49,402 bases of DNA from Nocardioides sp. (GTDB lineage: Bacteria; Actinomycetota; Actinomycetes; Propionibacteriales; Nocardioidaceae): NCBI GenBank assembly GCA_025924815.1, contig JAICHQ010000014.1, positions 1-49,402 on the forward strand, given 5' to 3'. Position numbers and translations under genes: made by a program. Positions 41,348-49,402 of this stretch are shown here, one piece after another. The notes beneath the pieces are model-generated. The model was not told the DNA's origin, made no database searches, and was given only the letters and a program-made list of their open reading frames with translations. Positions within the stretch are counted from its first letter, which is position 1. Every line of letters starts with the position of its first letter.

Positions 41348-41377
41348 TTCAGGATCGCATCAGCGGCTGTGTATCCT
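41348..41377 (+). promoter_or_regulatory. possible promoter of the tRNA-Thr, tRNA-Met, rpmG unit
   Basis: TTCAGG (41348-41353) and TATCCT (41372-41377) are 18 nt apart and 11 nt before the tRNA-Thr 5' end. Spacing is good; the -35 is weak. Confidence 0.4.
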
Positions 41378-41388
41378 TCTCGACCGTT

Positions 41389-41461
41389 GCCCCTTTAGCT
41401 CAGACGGCAGAGCGACTCCATGGTAAGGAGTAGGTCTACGGTTCGATTCCGTAAAGGGGCT
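41389..41461 (+). tRNA. tRNA-Thr (GGT)
   Basis: Acceptor GCCCCTT pairs with AAGGGGC. The anticodon loop ATGGTAA gives GGT. D-arm GCTC/GAGC and T-arm TACGG/CCGTA are intact. No CCA is encoded. Confidence 0.95.
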
Positions 41462-41496
41462 CTGAGGTGGGGCTCTGAACCTGTGGGCGCCCTCCT

Positions 41497-41570
41497 GGTG
41501 GGGTAGCTCAGGTGGTTAGAGCACACGGCTCATAATCGTGGTGTCGCGGGTTCGAATCCCGCCCCCACTA
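41497..41570 (+). tRNA. tRNA-Met (CAT)
   Basis: Acceptor GGTGGGG pairs with CCCCACT (one G-U), discriminator A, encoded CCA at 41571-41573. The loop CTCATAA gives CAT. The D-arm and T-arm are standard. The first pair G-U and the conserved place before rpmG suggest elongator Met rather than initiator or lysidine-modified Ile. Confidence 0.92.
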
Positions 41571-41621
41571 CCACGGTGGCCGGCAGACCGGCCCCCGACC
41601 GGCACGACAGAAGGACATCCC

Positions 41622-41792
41622 GTGGCCAGCAAGACCAGCGACGTTCGCCCCAAGATCACGCTCGCCTGCACCGAGTGCAAGGAGCGCAACTACATCACCA
41701 AGAAGAACCGGCGCAACGACCCCGACCGCATGGAGCTGTCGAAGTTCTGCCCGCGCTGCCGCAAGCACACCGCGCACCGCGAGACCCGCTGA
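41622..41792 (+). CDS. rpmG: 50S ribosomal protein L33
   Basis: The 56-residue product is L33 of the zinc-binding (C+) type, with CTEC and CPRC cysteine pairs. It is part of the large ribosomal subunit. The GTG at 41622 follows AAGGA by 7 nt; earlier in-frame codons would read through tRNA-Met. A hairpin terminator follows. Confidence 0.95.
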   Translation: MASKTSDVRPKITLACTECKERNYITKKNRRNDPDRMELSKFCPRCRKHTAHRETR

Positions 41793-41811
41793 CTCTTCTC
41801 CCGGCATCGCC

Positions 41812-41840
41812 ACGCCCGTCCGGCTCCACCGGGCGGGCGT
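41812..41840 (+). terminator. hairpin terminator after rpmG
   Basis: ACGCCCGTCCGG (41812-41823) and CCGGGCGGGCGT (41829-41840) make a 12-bp stem with one G-U pair and a 5-nt loop, followed by TGT. Confidence 0.7.
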
Positions 41841-41866
41841 TGTCGTGCCCTCGATAGGTTCTGAGC

Positions 41867-42265
41867 ATGCCGATCGACAAGTCGCTGGTCGGGCGGAGCT
41901 TCCCGCCGACCCGGCCGTACGCCGTGTCCGAGGAGAACGTCCGGGCGTTCGTCACCGCAACCGGCGGTGAGTACGACGGCGGGCCGGCCCCGGCGACGTA
42001 CCCGATCGTGGTCGCGTTCGACGCCATGAACGACTTCCTCGAGGCCGAGCAGGTCGACCTGTTCCGGATCGTGCACGGCGAGCAGGGGTTCAGCTACCTG
42101 CGTGCGGTCGAGCCGGGTGACGTGCTGACCGCGACCTTGACCGTGGCGAGCCTGCGCCAGATCGGCGGCGCTGACATCATCGGCACCACCAGCGTGATCA
42201 CCGACGAGGGCGGGGCCGAGGTCTGCACCGGCACGGCGACCATCGTCCACCGCGGGGAGGCGTGA
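41867..42265 (+). CDS. hadA: FAS1-like / MaoC dehydratase subunit, HadA-like
   Basis: The 132-residue protein is an N-terminal MaoC-dehydratase (FAS1_DH) type hot-dog protein, with a GGEYDGGPAPATYP stretch and FSYLRAVEPGDVLTATLTV. It has no obvious catalytic D-x4-H pair, as expected for a non-catalytic HadA partner. With HadB it should form a 3-hydroxyacyl dehydratase. Position after tRNA-Thr, tRNA-Met and rpmG matches mycobacterial Rv0635. Confidence 0.85.
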   Translation: MPIDKSLVGRSFPPTRPYAVSEENVRAFVTATGGEYDGGPAPATYPIVVAFDAMNDFLEAEQVDLFRIVHGEQGFSYLRAVEPGDVLTATLTVASLRQIGGADIIGTTSVITDEGGAEVCTGTATIVHRGEA

Positions 42266-42645
42266 TGGGCACCGACCTCGAGCCCCGCACCTTCCGAGTC
42301 ACCCGCGACGATCTCGTCGCGTACGCTGCGGCGAGCGGTGACCACAACCCCATCCACCAAGACGACGAGGTGGCCCGCTCGGTCGGTCTCCCGGGGGTCA
42401 TCGCGCACGGGATGTTCACGATGGCCCTCGCCGCGCGGTACGTCGAGGAGTGGGTCGGACGCCGCGGCCAGGTCCTGACGATCGGGGCGAAGTTCACCAA
42501 GCCCGTCCCGGTCCCGCCCGAGGGGGCCGAGGTCGAGGTCTCCGGCGTCTACGAGCACCAGGGCGATGACAAGGTCGTGAGCCTGACCGTGACGTGCAAC
42601 GGCGAACAGGTCCTCGGCCGGTTGAAGGCCACCCTCCGTGCCTGA
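42265..42645 (+). CDS. hadB: MaoC-type (R)-hydratase/dehydratase subunit, HadB-like
   Basis: The 126-residue product has the hydratase motif GDHNPIHQDDEVARSVGLPGVIAHGM with the catalytic aspartate and histidine. It hydrates or dehydrates 3-hydroxyacyl thioesters. The ATG at 42265 touches the hadA stop (TGATG) and has GGGGAGG 4 nt upstream; a GTG three bases earlier is possible. There is no hadC next to it. The stop overlaps murB by 8 bp. Confidence 0.88.
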   Translation: MGTDLEPRTFRVTRDDLVAYAAASGDHNPIHQDDEVARSVGLPGVIAHGMFTMALAARYVEEWVGRRGQVLTIGAKFTKPVPVPPEGAEVEVSGVYEHQGDDKVVSLTVTCNGEQVLGRLKATLRA

Positions 42646-43666
42646 GCTGCTGGCCGACCACACGACGCTGCGCCTGGGTGGTCCGGCTCGCTCGTGGGTG
42701 CGTGCCGAGACCGAGCAGGACCTGGTCGACGCCGTACGACGTGCCGACGACGCCGGCGAACCGGTCCTCGTCCTGGCCGGCGGCAGCAACCTGGTCGTGG
42801 CCGACGAGGGCTTCGCCGGCACCGTCGTCGAGGTCGCCACGACCGGGGTCGTGGCCGACCACGCCGGTGAGGACCCCACGTGCGGCTCGGTGATCGTGAC
42901 CGTTGCGGCCGGCGAGTCGTGGGACGGGTTCGTCGCGACGGCGGTCGCCCGCGGATGGGTCGGGGTCGAGGCCCTCTCCGGCGTCCCCGGGTCGGTCGGC
43001 GCGACGCCGATCCAGAACGTCGGCGCCTACGGTCAGGAGGTGTCCCAGACCCTGGCGTCGGTGCGGGTGTGGGATCGCGCGCTGAGCGGGGTGCGCACCT
43101 TCGCGGCCGCCGACTGCGGCTTCGGCTACCGCACCAGCCGCTTCAAGGCCGACCCGGCACGGCACGTCGTCCTCAGCGCGACCTTCCAGCTGGCGCAGGG
43201 CGATCTCGGGTCGCCCGTCACCTACGCCGAGCTCGCCCGCATCCTCGGCGTCGCCCCGGGCGCGCGCGCGCCGATGACCGACGTACGCCGGGCCGTGCTC
43301 GATCTGCGACGCGGCAAGGGGATGGTGCTCGACGCCGACGACCACGACACGTGGAGCGCCGGCTCGTTCTTCACCAACCCGGTCCTCCCGGCCGATGCCG
43401 TGCCCGACGGCGCTCCCGCCTGGGCCCAGCCCGCCGGCACCGTGAAGACGAGCGCGGCGTGGCTCATCGAGCGCGCCGGCTTCGAGAAGGGGTACGGCGA
43501 GGGCCCGGCCGGGCTCTCCACCAAGCACACGCTGGCGCTCACCAACCGCGGTGGGGCGACGACCGCCGAGCTGCTGGCCCTGGCTCGCGAGATCAGGGAC
43601 GGGGTCGAGCAACGGTTCGGCCTCAGGCTGGTCCCGGAGCCGGTGCTGGTCGGCTGCCGGCTGTAG
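42638..43666 (+). CDS. murB: UDP-N-acetylenolpyruvoylglucosamine reductase
   Basis: The 342-residue flavoprotein has the FAD-binding LAGGSNLVVADEGF and GVEALSGVPGSVGATPIQNVGAYGQE motifs, and a C-terminal MurB domain with AGSFFTNPVL (catalytic serine region) and STKHTLALTNRGGAT. It makes UDP-MurNAc, the second step of cell-wall precursor synthesis. The GTG at 42638 overlaps hadB by 8 bp. Confidence 0.95.
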   Translation: MPELLADHTTLRLGGPARSWVRAETEQDLVDAVRRADDAGEPVLVLAGGSNLVVADEGFAGTVVEVATTGVVADHAGEDPTCGSVIVTVAAGESWDGFVATAVARGWVGVEALSGVPGSVGATPIQNVGAYGQEVSQTLASVRVWDRALSGVRTFAAADCGFGYRTSRFKADPARHVVLSATFQLAQGDLGSPVTYAELARILGVAPGARAPMTDVRRAVLDLRRGKGMVLDADDHDTWSAGSFFTNPVLPADAVPDGAPAWAQPAGTVKTSAAWLIERAGFEKGYGEGPAGLSTKHTLALTNRGGATTAELLALAREIRDGVEQRFGLRLVPEPVLVGCRL

Positions 43667-43682
43667 CGGGTCGCCGGGCGGG

Positions 43683-44405
43683 TCAGCCGTTCTGGAGGCC
43701 CGGGCTCTGGGGGACCGGCGACGGGTCGGTGCCGCCGACGGTGACCGCGATCGCCACGAGCGCGATGATCGCGAGCACCCCGAGCACCAGCAGCACGGTG
43801 CCGATGATGCCCATGATCTTGCCGGCCTGGGCGCGGTCGCGCGCCCCGTAGCGTCCGGGCGACGCGTCGATCTCGCGCACCGCCTTGGCCCCGACGACCC
43901 AGGCCGCGGGGGACAGGACCAGGGTCAGGCCCAGGCACAGCACGATGCCGACCAGGCCGATGATGCCGAGGACCATGGCGGTCGTGGCCGAGGGATGCTC
44001 GGGCAGCTGTCCCCCGGCGTACGCCGCCTGGTAGGGCGCCCCGTAGGGGCTCTGCGGTGCGCCGTACTCGTGGGGTGCCGGATACGGGTTGGGGGGCGGG
44101 ACGTATCCCGAGCCGCCGTAGGGTCCGGGCGGCCCCGGCTGCGGATACGGCGTCGTCGGTGGCGGGCCGTAGGGAGACTGCTGGCCTCGCGGGTCGTAGG
44201 GGTTGGTCGCGGGCGGTACCGCACCCGGGCCCGGGGGCGGCCGGTACGACGGGTCGGGTGCCGCTCCGGAGTCACCGGTGTTCGGCCGGGACGCGTCGTC
44301 GGCCGGCGGCTCGGGCCGACCGGGGGATGCGGCTCCGGGCGGCGTGCTCTCGGCCCGCTCGTCTCCGGCGGAGCCCGGCCGACGCCAGAGATCGTCGTCG
44401 CTCAT
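43683..44405 (-). CDS. DUF4190-like proline-rich membrane protein
   Basis: The 240-residue product has a long Pro/Gly/Tyr-rich cytoplasmic N terminus (residues about 20-135) and two C-terminal membrane helices (about 142-175 and 200-228) with a short loop reading AKAVREIDASPGRYG. This is the layout of DUF4190-type proteins; function unknown. The ATG at 44405 overlaps the end of the adenosine deaminase gene by 4 bp, so the genes are coupled. Confidence 0.82.
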   Translation of the reverse strand: MSDDDLWRRPGSAGDERAESTPPGAASPGRPEPPADDASRPNTGDSGAAPDPSYRPPPGPGAVPPATNPYDPRGQQSPYGPPPTTPYPQPGPPGPYGGSGYVPPPNPYPAPHEYGAPQSPYGAPYQAAYAGGQLPEHPSATTAMVLGIIGLVGIVLCLGLTLVLSPAAWVVGAKAVREIDASPGRYGARDRAQAGKIMGIIGTVLLVLGVLAIIALVAIAVTVGGTDPSPVPQSPGLQNG

Positions 44406-45484
44406 GGCGTCATCGTCGCAGACGAACCCGGCGTGGAGAGCCAGTCGGTGACACCCGCGAGGAGGTCCGCCTTGGTGTCGTCGGGTGCGCACGACGCACG
44501 GATCGACATCGCGGCGAGCACCGCCAGGGTCTCGTCGGTCAGCTCGTGCGCCGCGCGCATCGTGGCGTACTGCGCGGCCAGCCGGGAGCCGAACAGCAGC
44601 GGGTCGTCCGCGCCGAGCGCCACGGTCGCTCCGGCGGCGAGCAGGTCGGGCAGGGGCACCGAGGTGAGGTCGGAGTAGACGCCGAGCGCCACGTTGGAGA
44701 CCGGGCAGATCTCCAAGGCGATGCCACGGTCGACGATCCGGGCGAGGAGGTCGGGATCCTCGACCGACCGTACGCCGTGCCCGACGCGCTGGGCGTGGAG
44801 CGCATCGACGACCGTGCCCACCGAGGCCGGGCCGAGCAGCTCGCCGCCGTGCGGGGCGAGCAGGAGTCCCGCGCGCTCGGCGATCGCGAACGCCGGCGCG
44901 AACTCCGTCGTGACCCCGCGGCGCTCGTCGTTGGAGAGCCCGAAGCCCACCACGCCGCGCCCGGCGTACTGCCCGGCGAGACGGGCCAGGGTGCGCGCGT
45001 CGAGCGGGTGCCGGGTGCGGTTGGCGGCGATCACCACCGCCATCCCGAGACCCGTCTCGGCCGTGGTCGCCCGGACGGCGTCGAGCACGAGCTCGGTGAA
45101 CGCCGTGATGCCGCCGAACCGTGCGGCGTACCCCGACGGGTCGACCTGGATCTCCAGCCAGCGACCGCCGTCGCGGACGTCGTCCTCGGCCGCCTCGCGC
45201 ACGAGACGGCGTACGTCGTCCTCGGTCCGCAGCACCGACCGGGCCACGTCGTAGAGGCGCTGGAACCGGAACCAGCCCTTCTCGTCGGCCGCCGACAGCT
45301 GGGGCGGCCACTCGCTGACCAGCGAGTCGGGGAGCTGGATCCCGTCGCGCTCGGCCATCTCGAGCAGGGTGGCGTGGCGCATCGAGCCGGTGAAGTGCAG
45401 GTGCAGATGAGCCTTCGGGAGGGTGCGGAGGTCGCGCGGCTCCGGGCGCGCCGGTCGAGCGGGGTCCAGAGGAGGGCCGCTCAC
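44402..45484 (-). CDS. add: adenosine deaminase family protein
   Basis: The 360-residue TIM-barrel enzyme has the metal motif KAHLHLHFTG, the HGGELLGP and RVGHGVR motifs, CPVSN and a late GADDPLLF, which replaces the usual NTDDP. It converts adenosine (or a related aminopurine nucleoside) to inosine. The start is GTG at 45484, 1 bp after the aspC stop, so it is part of the same unit. Confidence 0.85.
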   Translation of the reverse strand: MSGPPLDPARPARPEPRDLRTLPKAHLHLHFTGSMRHATLLEMAERDGIQLPDSLVSEWPPQLSAADEKGWFRFQRLYDVARSVLRTEDDVRRLVREAAEDDVRDGGRWLEIQVDPSGYAARFGGITAFTELVLDAVRATTAETGLGMAVVIAANRTRHPLDARTLARLAGQYAGRGVVGFGLSNDERRGVTTEFAPAFAIAERAGLLLAPHGGELLGPASVGTVVDALHAQRVGHGVRSVEDPDLLARIVDRGIALEICPVSNVALGVYSDLTSVPLPDLLAAGATVALGADDPLLFGSRLAAQYATMRAAHELTDETLAVLAAMSIRASCAPDDTKADLLAGVTDWLSTPGSSATMTP

Positions 45485-45485
45485 C

Positions 45486-46712
45486 TCAGGCGAACAGCTT
45501 CTGCAGGCGGGTGATCCCCTCGACGAGGTCGTCGTCGCCGAGCGCGTAGGACAGGCGCAGGTAGCCGGGTGTCCCGAAGGCCTCTCCGGGAACCACGGCC
45601 ACCTCGACCTGCTCGAGGATGTACTCGGCGAGGTCGGCGGAGCTGTCGATGATCCGCCCGTTGTAGGAACGGCCGAGCAGACCCTTGACCGACGGGTAGG
45701 CGTAGAAGGCGCCCTCGGGCATCGGGCAGTAGAAGCCCTCGATCTCGTTGAGCATCGACACGATCGTCCGGCGCCGGCGGTCGAAGGCGGCCTTCATCTC
45801 GGCGACTGCGGAGAGGTCACCGGTCAGAGCGGCGATCGCCGCACGCTGGGAGACGTTGGCGACGTTGGACGTCGCATGCGACTGCAGGTTGGTCGCCGCG
45901 GCTGCGAGGTCCTTCGGCGCGATCATCCAGCCGACCCGCCAGCCGGTCATCGCGTAGGTCTTGGCGACGCCGTTGACGACGACCGTCTGCACGGCGAGGG
46001 ACGGGCAGAGCACCGGGAGCGACCCGGTCTCGACGCCGTCGTACACCAGGTGCTCGTAGATCTCGTCGGTCAGCACCCACAGCCCGTGGTCGTCGGCCCA
46101 CTGCCCGATCGCGCGGATCTCGTCGGCGGTGTAGACCGCGCCGGTGGGGTTGGAGGGGGAGACGAACAGCAGCACCTTGGTGCGCTCGGTGCGGGCGGCC
46201 TCGAGCTGTGCAGGCGTGACCTTGTACTGCTGGGTCTCGTCGGCCGGCACCGGCACGGCGACGCCCCCCGCGAGCTGGATCGCCTCGGGGTACGTCGTCC
46301 AGTACGGCGCGGGGACGATCACCTCGTCCCCGGGGTCGAGCATCGTGGCGAACGCCTCGTAGATGGCCTGCTTGCCGCCGTTGGTGACCACGACCTGGGC
46401 GGCCGTCACCTCGAGCCCGCTGTCGCGGCGGGTCTTGTCGACGATGGCCTGCTTGAGCTCCGGAAGCCCCCCGGCGGGGGTGTAGCGGTGGTTCCTCGGG
46501 TCGCGGCACGCGTCCACGGCCGCCTCAACGATGTACCCCGGGGTGGCGAAGTCGGGCTCACCGGCGCCGAAGCCGATCACCGGACGTCCCTCGGCCTTGA
46601 GGGCCTTGGCCTTCGCGTCCACCTTGAGGGTCGCGGACTCGGCGATCGCGCCGATCCGCCCGGAGATCCGGCGCTCGCGCGGGCTGGGCGGCTGGGTGCG
46701 GACCTCGGTCAT
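45486..46712 (-). CDS. aspC: pyridoxal-phosphate aminotransferase, AspC type
   Basis: The 408-residue class I aminotransferase has [22 protein letters not shown], the PLP lysine in [17 protein letters not shown] and a late YLRLSYALG arginine motif. It converts aspartate and 2-oxoglutarate to oxaloacetate and glutamate. The ATG at 46712 is chosen; earlier in-frame codons run toward the tRNA-Trp promoter region. It is transcribed away from tRNA-Trp, with add and the DUF4190 gene downstream. Confidence 0.92.
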   Translation of the reverse strand: MTEVRTQPPSPRERRISGRIGAIAESATLKVDAKAKALKAEGRPVIGFGAGEPDFATPGYIVEAAVDACRDPRNHRYTPAGGLPELKQAIVDKTRRDSGLEVTAAQVVVTNGGKQAIYEAFATMLDPGDEVIVPAPYWTTYPEAIQLAGGVAVPVPADETQQYKVTPAQLEAARTERTKVLLFVSPSNPTGAVYTADEIRAIGQWADDHGLWVLTDEIYEHLVYDGVETGSLPVLCPSLAVQTVVVNGVAKTYAMTGWRVGWMIAPKDLAAAATNLQSHATSNVANVSQRAAIAALTGDLSAVAEMKAAFDRRRRTIVSMLNEIEGFYCPMPEGAFYAYPSVKGLLGRSYNGRIIDSSADLAEYILEQVEVAVVPGEAFGTPGYLRLSYALGDDDLVEGITRLQKLFA

Positions 46713-46738
46713 GGAGCCATCGTAGGGGCGAGCGCGAG

Positions 46739-46769
46739 TTCGACTCCCCTCCGACCGCCCCTGTAGAGT
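46739..46769 (+). promoter_or_regulatory. possible promoter of tRNA-Trp and secE-nusG
   Basis: TTCGAC (46739-46744) and TAGAGT (46764-46769), spaced 19 nt, lie about 107 nt upstream of tRNA-Trp in the divergent gap with aspC. Weak -35. Confidence 0.3.
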
Positions 46770-46875
46770 TCCGGTTTGGTGGTTCTCCCCAAGGCTTTGC
46801 CATGCCCTCGCCAGGGTCCGGCCCGAGGAGTGCTGCCGCAACCAGCACACGGAAGTGAGCGCAGCACGTCAGCAG

Positions 46876-46948
46876 AGGGCACTAGCTCAACTGGCAGAGC
46901 ATCGGTCTCCAAAACCGAAGGTTGGGGGTTCAAGTCCCTCGTGCCCTG
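46876..46948 (+). tRNA. tRNA-Trp (CCA)
   Basis: Acceptor AGGGCAC pairs with GTGCCCT, discriminator G. The loop CTCCAAA gives CCA. The D-arm GCTC/GAGC and T-arm GGGGG/CCCTC are present. No CCA tail is encoded. It is the usual neighbour of secE. Confidence 0.95.
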
Positions 46949-47040
46949 CGAGAACGACCACACCCAGCACGACCCACGGATCAACACCAGTGGCCGGCCA
47001 ACCGGGCCGGGCGCACGAACAGCGGGAAGAGGTGGCCGAC

Positions 47041-47283
47041 GTGTCGGACGACAACGCCGTCCGGTCGCGTGATCGGCGTACCGAGCGCACCGGGCCGGTG
47101 CTCTTCTACCGGCAGGTCGTCGCCGAGCTCCGCAAGGTCGTCTGGCCGACGCAGGAGCAGCTGATCACCTACTTCTTCGTGGTGATGGCGTTCGTCGTGT
47201 TCGTGATGGCGCTGATCGCCGGGCTCGACCTGGGCTTCGGCAAGGCCGTCTTCTGGCTGTTCAACGGCAAGTCCTCGAGCTGA
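47041..47283 (+). CDS. secE: preprotein translocase subunit SecE
   Basis: The 80-residue protein has the conserved cytoplasmic segment [19 protein letters not shown] followed by one membrane helix (about residues 42-62). It anchors SecY in the translocon. I chose the GTG at 47041 because AGAGG lies 8 nt upstream; a GTG at 47032 is also possible. Confidence 0.92.
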   Translation: MSDDNAVRSRDRRTERTGPVLFYRQVVAELRKVVWPTQEQLITYFFVVMAFVVFVMALIAGLDLGFGKAVFWLFNGKSSS

Positions 47284-47300
47284 GGCAGGGAGCAGGAAAC

Positions 47301-48185
47301 GTGTCGCAGTACGACATCGAGCAGGACGGCGTCGCGGAGGAGGTCTCCGACCAGACCGCCGAGGCGCCCGCCGAGGCGACCCCCGAGGCCGACCCCGTGG
47401 CCGACCCCGTGGCCGAGGCCGAGCCGGCCGACGAGCCGGCCGACAACGACGTCGACGAGGCTGCCGAGCCGGCAGCGGAGACGCTCGCGGAGGATTCCGC
47501 GGAGGCGGATGGGTCGGTCGACTCCGTCGAGACCGGCGACGAGGCCGAGGAGCCGGCGTCCGATGACCCGCTGGAGGAGTTCCGTCGCGAGCTGTGGGCC
47601 AAGCCGGGCGAGTGGTACGTCGTCCACACCTACTACGGCATGGAGAACCGCGTCCGGCAGAACCTCGAGAACCGCATCGTCTCGCTCAACATGGAGGACT
47701 ACATCCACGAGATCGTGGTCCCCACCGAGGAGGTCGCGGAGATCAAGAACGGTCAGCGCAAGATGGTCAAGCGGACCGTTCTTCCCGGCTACGTCCTGGT
47801 CCGGATGGACCTCACCGACGAGTCCTGGGCCGCCGTGCGCCACACCCCGTCGGTGACCGGGTTCGTCGGCCAGGCCCACCAGCCGGTGCCGTTGAGCATG
47901 TCCGAGGTCGAGAACATGCTTGCCCCGACCGTGATCGCCGCAGCCGAGGCGCCCGCGGGCGGCGGCTCGTCCGGCGGCGGCGCCGCGACGGCGACCAAGA
48001 AGCAGGTCGAGGTCGTCGACTTCGGCGAGGGCGACTCGGTGATGGTCGTGGACGGACCTTTCGCCACCCTCCACGCGACGATCACCGAGATCAACGCCGA
48101 GGCCCAGCGCGTGAAGGCCCTGGTCGAGATCTTCGGCCGGGAGACCCCCGTCGAGCTGAGCTTCAGCCAGGTCCAGCGCGTCTGA
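47301..48185 (+). CDS. nusG: transcription termination/antitermination factor NusG
   Basis: The 294-residue product has a NusG NGN domain ([20 protein letters not shown], then [28 protein letters not shown]) and a C-terminal KOW domain ([21 protein letters not shown]). The first 85 or so residues are an Ala/Glu/Asp-rich tail with no defined fold, and a Gly/Ser linker joins NGN to KOW. Such acidic tails are common in actinobacterial NusG. It starts with GTG at 47301, 17 bp after secE. Confidence 0.95.
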   Translation: MSQYDIEQDGVAEEVSDQTAEAPAEATPEADPVADPVAEAEPADEPADNDVDEAAEPAAETLAEDSAEADGSVDSVETGDEAEEPASDDPLEEFRRELWAKPGEWYVVHTYYGMENRVRQNLENRIVSLNMEDYIHEIVVPTEEVAEIKNGQRKMVKRTVLPGYVLVRMDLTDESWAAVRHTPSVTGFVGQAHQPVPLSMSEVENMLAPTVIAAAEAPAGGGSSGGGAATATKKQVEVVDFGEGDSVMVVDGPFATLHATITEINAEAQRVKALVEIFGRETPVELSFSQVQRV

Positions 48186-48363
48186 CGACCGGAACGTCTC
48201 GAAACCCCGTCGCTGCAGATTTCACATCTCACCGGGCGTGGGCGGACAATAGGTCGGTTGCCCGCGGCACGGGCATCAGCAGGGCTCAGCAACATCCAGG
48301 TGGCAGAGCCGGTCCGGCTCGCGATGACCACGACGTACAACGGTAGTAAGGACACAGTCAGCA

Positions 48364-48792
48364 ATGCCTCCGAAGAAGAAGATCGCTGCCCTGGTCAAGG
48401 TGCAGCTGCAGGCGGGCGCCGCGACCCCGGCGCCGCCGGTCGGTACCGCCCTCGGTCCGCACGGCGTCAACATCATGGACTTCTGCAAGGCCTACAACGC
48501 GCAGACGGAGTCCATGCGCGGCAACGTGATCCCGGTCGAGATCACGATCTACGAGGACCGTTCGTTCACCTTCATCACCAAGACGCCACCCGCTGCCGAG
48601 CTGATCAAGAAGGCGGCCGGCCTGCAGAAGGGCTCCGGCGTGCCGCACAAGGAGAAGGTCGGCCGGCTCACCAAGGACCAGGTCCGCGAGATCGCCACGA
48701 CCAAGCTGCCCGACCTCAACGCCAACGACATCGACGCCGCGATGAAGATCGTGGAGGGCACCGCCCGTTCGATGGGCGTCACGACCGACTGA
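48364..48792 (+). CDS. rplK: 50S ribosomal protein L11
   Basis: The 142-residue product matches L11 throughout: [35 protein letters not shown] at the N terminus, [13 protein letters not shown] in the middle and GTARSMGV at the end. It binds 23S rRNA in the GTPase-associated centre. The ATG at 48364 is preceded by AAGGA. The 178-nt gap after nusG probably holds a promoter and the leader. Confidence 0.96.
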   Translation: MPPKKKIAALVKVQLQAGAATPAPPVGTALGPHGVNIMDFCKAYNAQTESMRGNVIPVEITIYEDRSFTFITKTPPAAELIKKAAGLQKGSGVPHKEKVGRLTKDQVREIATTKLPDLNANDIDAAMKIVEGTARSMGVTTD

Positions 48793-48897
48793 TCGCGGCG
48801 CCGTCGGCGTCTTGAGCGACCGCGGCGTCATCTGAGTGACAACCCGTGGCAGGGCCGCGCTGGCCCGCTGACCACATCTTCCGAAAGTAGGAACACC

Positions 48898-49402
<505 letters not shown>

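Noticed and set aside
41497..41570. tRNA with CAT anticodon as initiator Met or Ile (lysidine)
   Set aside because: The first acceptor pair is G-U rather than the mismatch of initiators, and the conserved place before rpmG fits elongator Met. Ile is not strictly excluded without identity-element analysis.
47301..47560. Separate acidic protein upstream of NusG
   Set aside because: The Ala/Glu/Asp-rich part is in frame with NusG and joined without a stop; it is an N-terminal tail.

Overview
The window is a high-GC chromosomal segment of an actinobacterium. GTG starts are frequent, intergenic gaps are short, and start/stop overlaps are common. The right end has the order tRNA-Thr, tRNA-Met, rpmG, hadA-like, hadB-like, murB, then aspC, tRNA-Trp, secE, nusG, rplK, rplA, which matches the conserved actinobacterial ribosomal/secE neighbourhood (compare M. 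tuberculosis Rv0634B-Rv0641). A Nocardioides-like, non-mycolate organism is my best guess, but sequence alone does not prove it. I see no insertion sequence, prophage, CRISPR array or rRNA.

Layout. 1-4.1 kb: korAB (2-oxoacid:ferredoxin oxidoreductase), a YajQ-family gene and tRNA-Tyr. 4.3-8.8 kb: SRPBCC protein, Tat-exported phosphoesterase, GNAT, a small membrane protein, a probably frameshifted small gene and an arylamine N-acetyltransferase. 8.8-13.9 kb: a nickel/cobalt permease with a near-perfect Nur box, a universal stress protein with a DosR-like palindrome, a DevS-type heme-GAF histidine kinase and an MFS transporter. 13.9-17.8 kb (minus strand): siderophore-interacting protein, an Rv0805-type cyclic nucleotide phosphodiesterase, fumarylacetoacetase and an unknown gene overlapping it.

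17.8-31.7 kb is the most interesting part. Five divergent intergenic sites carry the palindrome GACTGA-N4-TCAGTC or a variant: three perfect, one with a single change, one degenerate. They flank an acyl-CoA dehydrogenase, an FAD amine oxidase, an NDP-forming acyl-CoA synthetase, a BetI-like TetR regulator, a class-III aminotransferase, a PotD-B-C-A type ABC importer (ATPase encoded convergently) and a Rieske oxygenase with the bridging glutamate typical of quaternary-ammonium oxygenases. I infer one TetR-controlled regulon for uptake and breakdown of a quaternary amine, betaine-like or polyamine-like compound. The substrate is unknown.

31.8-49.4 kb: a heterodimeric ABC exporter whose two ATP sites are extremely asymmetric, then homogentisate dioxygenase, pirin, Tag glycosylase, a small 13-bp tandem repeat, an amidase, a quinone-oxidoreductase-like enzyme, and finally the housekeeping block described above. 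rplA runs off the right edge.
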